From positions 1 to 7,790 of the forward strand of contig CAKZZJ010000008.1 of assembly GCA_937885165.1 (NCBI GenBank): a DNA stretch of 7,790 bases, in the 5' to 3' direction. Source of the DNA: an uncultured Caryophanales bacterium (GTDB lineage Bacteria; Bacillota_I; Bacilli_A; Acholeplasmatales; Anaeroplasmataceae). Position 1 is the stretch's first letter. Each line of letters starts with the position of its first letter. The position numbers were made by a program, and so were the translations under genes. Below the pieces are notes generated by a model. That model was not told where the DNA came from, did not search any database, and saw only the letters and a list, made by a program, of their open reading frames with translations. This document shows positions 7,368-7,790 of this stretch, in pieces.

Positions 7368-7772
7368 TTTTTTCCACCCTTTCCTTCATTCTCTTTATTC
7401 TTTCTGTAACAATCTTAGGTGGTTCAACTTTTGGTGCATCCTTATGAAGTAACCAAGTTGCAGCATAATGTGTTTCAGAAACTTTAAATAAAGGTGGTTG
7501 TTCTTCAAAATCAATCTTCATTGCATATTTATTTCTTGCAGCAAATGCATCTCCCTTTGGAGGAAAAATCATATTAGGTGGAGTTCCTGGAATTGCATCA
7601 AGTTTTTCATTTGTATCAAGGTCGGGCATTGAAGATAATAATGCCCATGTATATGGATGTTTTGGCTCATAAAAGATTTCCTCTACTGTGCCTGATTCTA
7701 CAATTTTACCAGCATACATAACTGCAACCTTATCAGCAACATTAGCGACAACGCCTAAGTCGTGTGTTATAA
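7357..7772 (-). CDS. oppD: Oligopeptide ABC transporter ATP-binding protein OppD, C-terminal fragment
   Basis: The frame runs in from the right edge; only about 138 residues remain. It begins [27 protein letters not shown], written here as the H-loop His of ITHDLG followed by the usual MYAGKIVE strand. It continues with [12 protein letters not shown] and IPGTPPNM, the peptide-transporter C-terminal (oligo_HPY) domain. Walker A, signature and Walker B are lost beyond the contig end. The Cys-rich motif of many OppD/DppD proteins (CPFxPRC) is replaced by DAFAARN, with no cysteine. The gene overlaps oppF by 11 bases. The open frame continues to 7788, but those last residues (FALP before IFITHD) come from adapter sequence and are not part of the protein. 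Confidence 0.9.
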
Positions 7773-7790
7773 AGATCGGAAGAGCAAACG
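7773..7790. other. Illumina adapter remnant at the contig end
   Basis: The last 18 bases, AGATCGGAAGAGCAAACG, match the start of the TruSeq indexed adapter (AGATCGGAAGAGCACACG) with one mismatch. Read on the minus strand this is the familiar GCTCTTCCGATCT, translating to ALPI directly before the OppD H-loop, where OppD homologues have other residues. The base at 7773 may be genomic or adapter. The window edge is therefore a contig edge and this stretch is not biological. Confidence 0.92.

Noticed and set aside
1..7790. CRISPR arrays, tRNA or rRNA genes, phage genes, insertion sequences with terminal repeats
   Set aside because: I found no regularly spaced repeats, cloverleaf-like conserved blocks, or complete transposase or phage genes on either strand.

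Overview
The window looks like one short metagenomic contig made of two unrelated pieces, ending in sequencing adapter. From about base 840 to 7772 the DNA is very AT-rich (hand count about 26% G+C over 841-1200). It uses AAGGA-type ribosome binding sites, ends genes with UGA and never reads UGA as tryptophan. It carries an Opp-type peptide importer, a Cys-anchored lipoprotein and a DUF3899-like membrane protein. This fits a gut Firmicute related to Mollicutes or Erysipelotrichia that uses the standard bacterial code; the genus cannot be named. Bases 1 to about 830 differ: about 38% G+C over 1-180 and about 33% over 361-780. Their coding content resembles a Bacteroidetes capsule/O-antigen locus.

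Layout. 1-180 is the 3' end of an unrecognised gene. 309-1841 is one open frame whose first ~170 residues are the N-terminus of a GT-B glycosyltransferase and whose last ~325 are the catalytic C-terminal two thirds of a 4-alpha-glucanotransferase (MalQ). Each half lacks the rest of its fold, and base composition shifts at the join, so a chimeric assembly is the likeliest explanation. 1838-2506 is a HAD-family hydrolase overlapping malQ by ATGA, followed by a clear Rho-independent terminator. 2507-2978 is an intergenic stretch with hairpins between convergent genes. The minus strand from the right edge down to 2979 is one operon: oppD (3' end only), oppF, a three-helix membrane protein, and a large lipoprotein with Ig-like N-terminal repeats and a DUF885 putative metallopeptidase domain. 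The first three genes overlap by 11 bases at each boundary and the lipoprotein follows after an 11-base gap. The last 18 bases (7773-7790) match an Illumina TruSeq adapter at 17 of 18 positions.

How the genes work together. OppD and OppF are the paired ATPases of an oligopeptide importer. A surface lipoprotein peptidase in the same operon could release or trim peptides for uptake (inference). MalQ and the HAD hydrolase form a separate, translationally coupled plus-strand pair, with MalQ in maltodextrin/glycogen metabolism.

I found no convincing new biological system. The most striking signal, the glycosyltransferase-MalQ hybrid, is best read as an artefact until reads spanning the join are examined.
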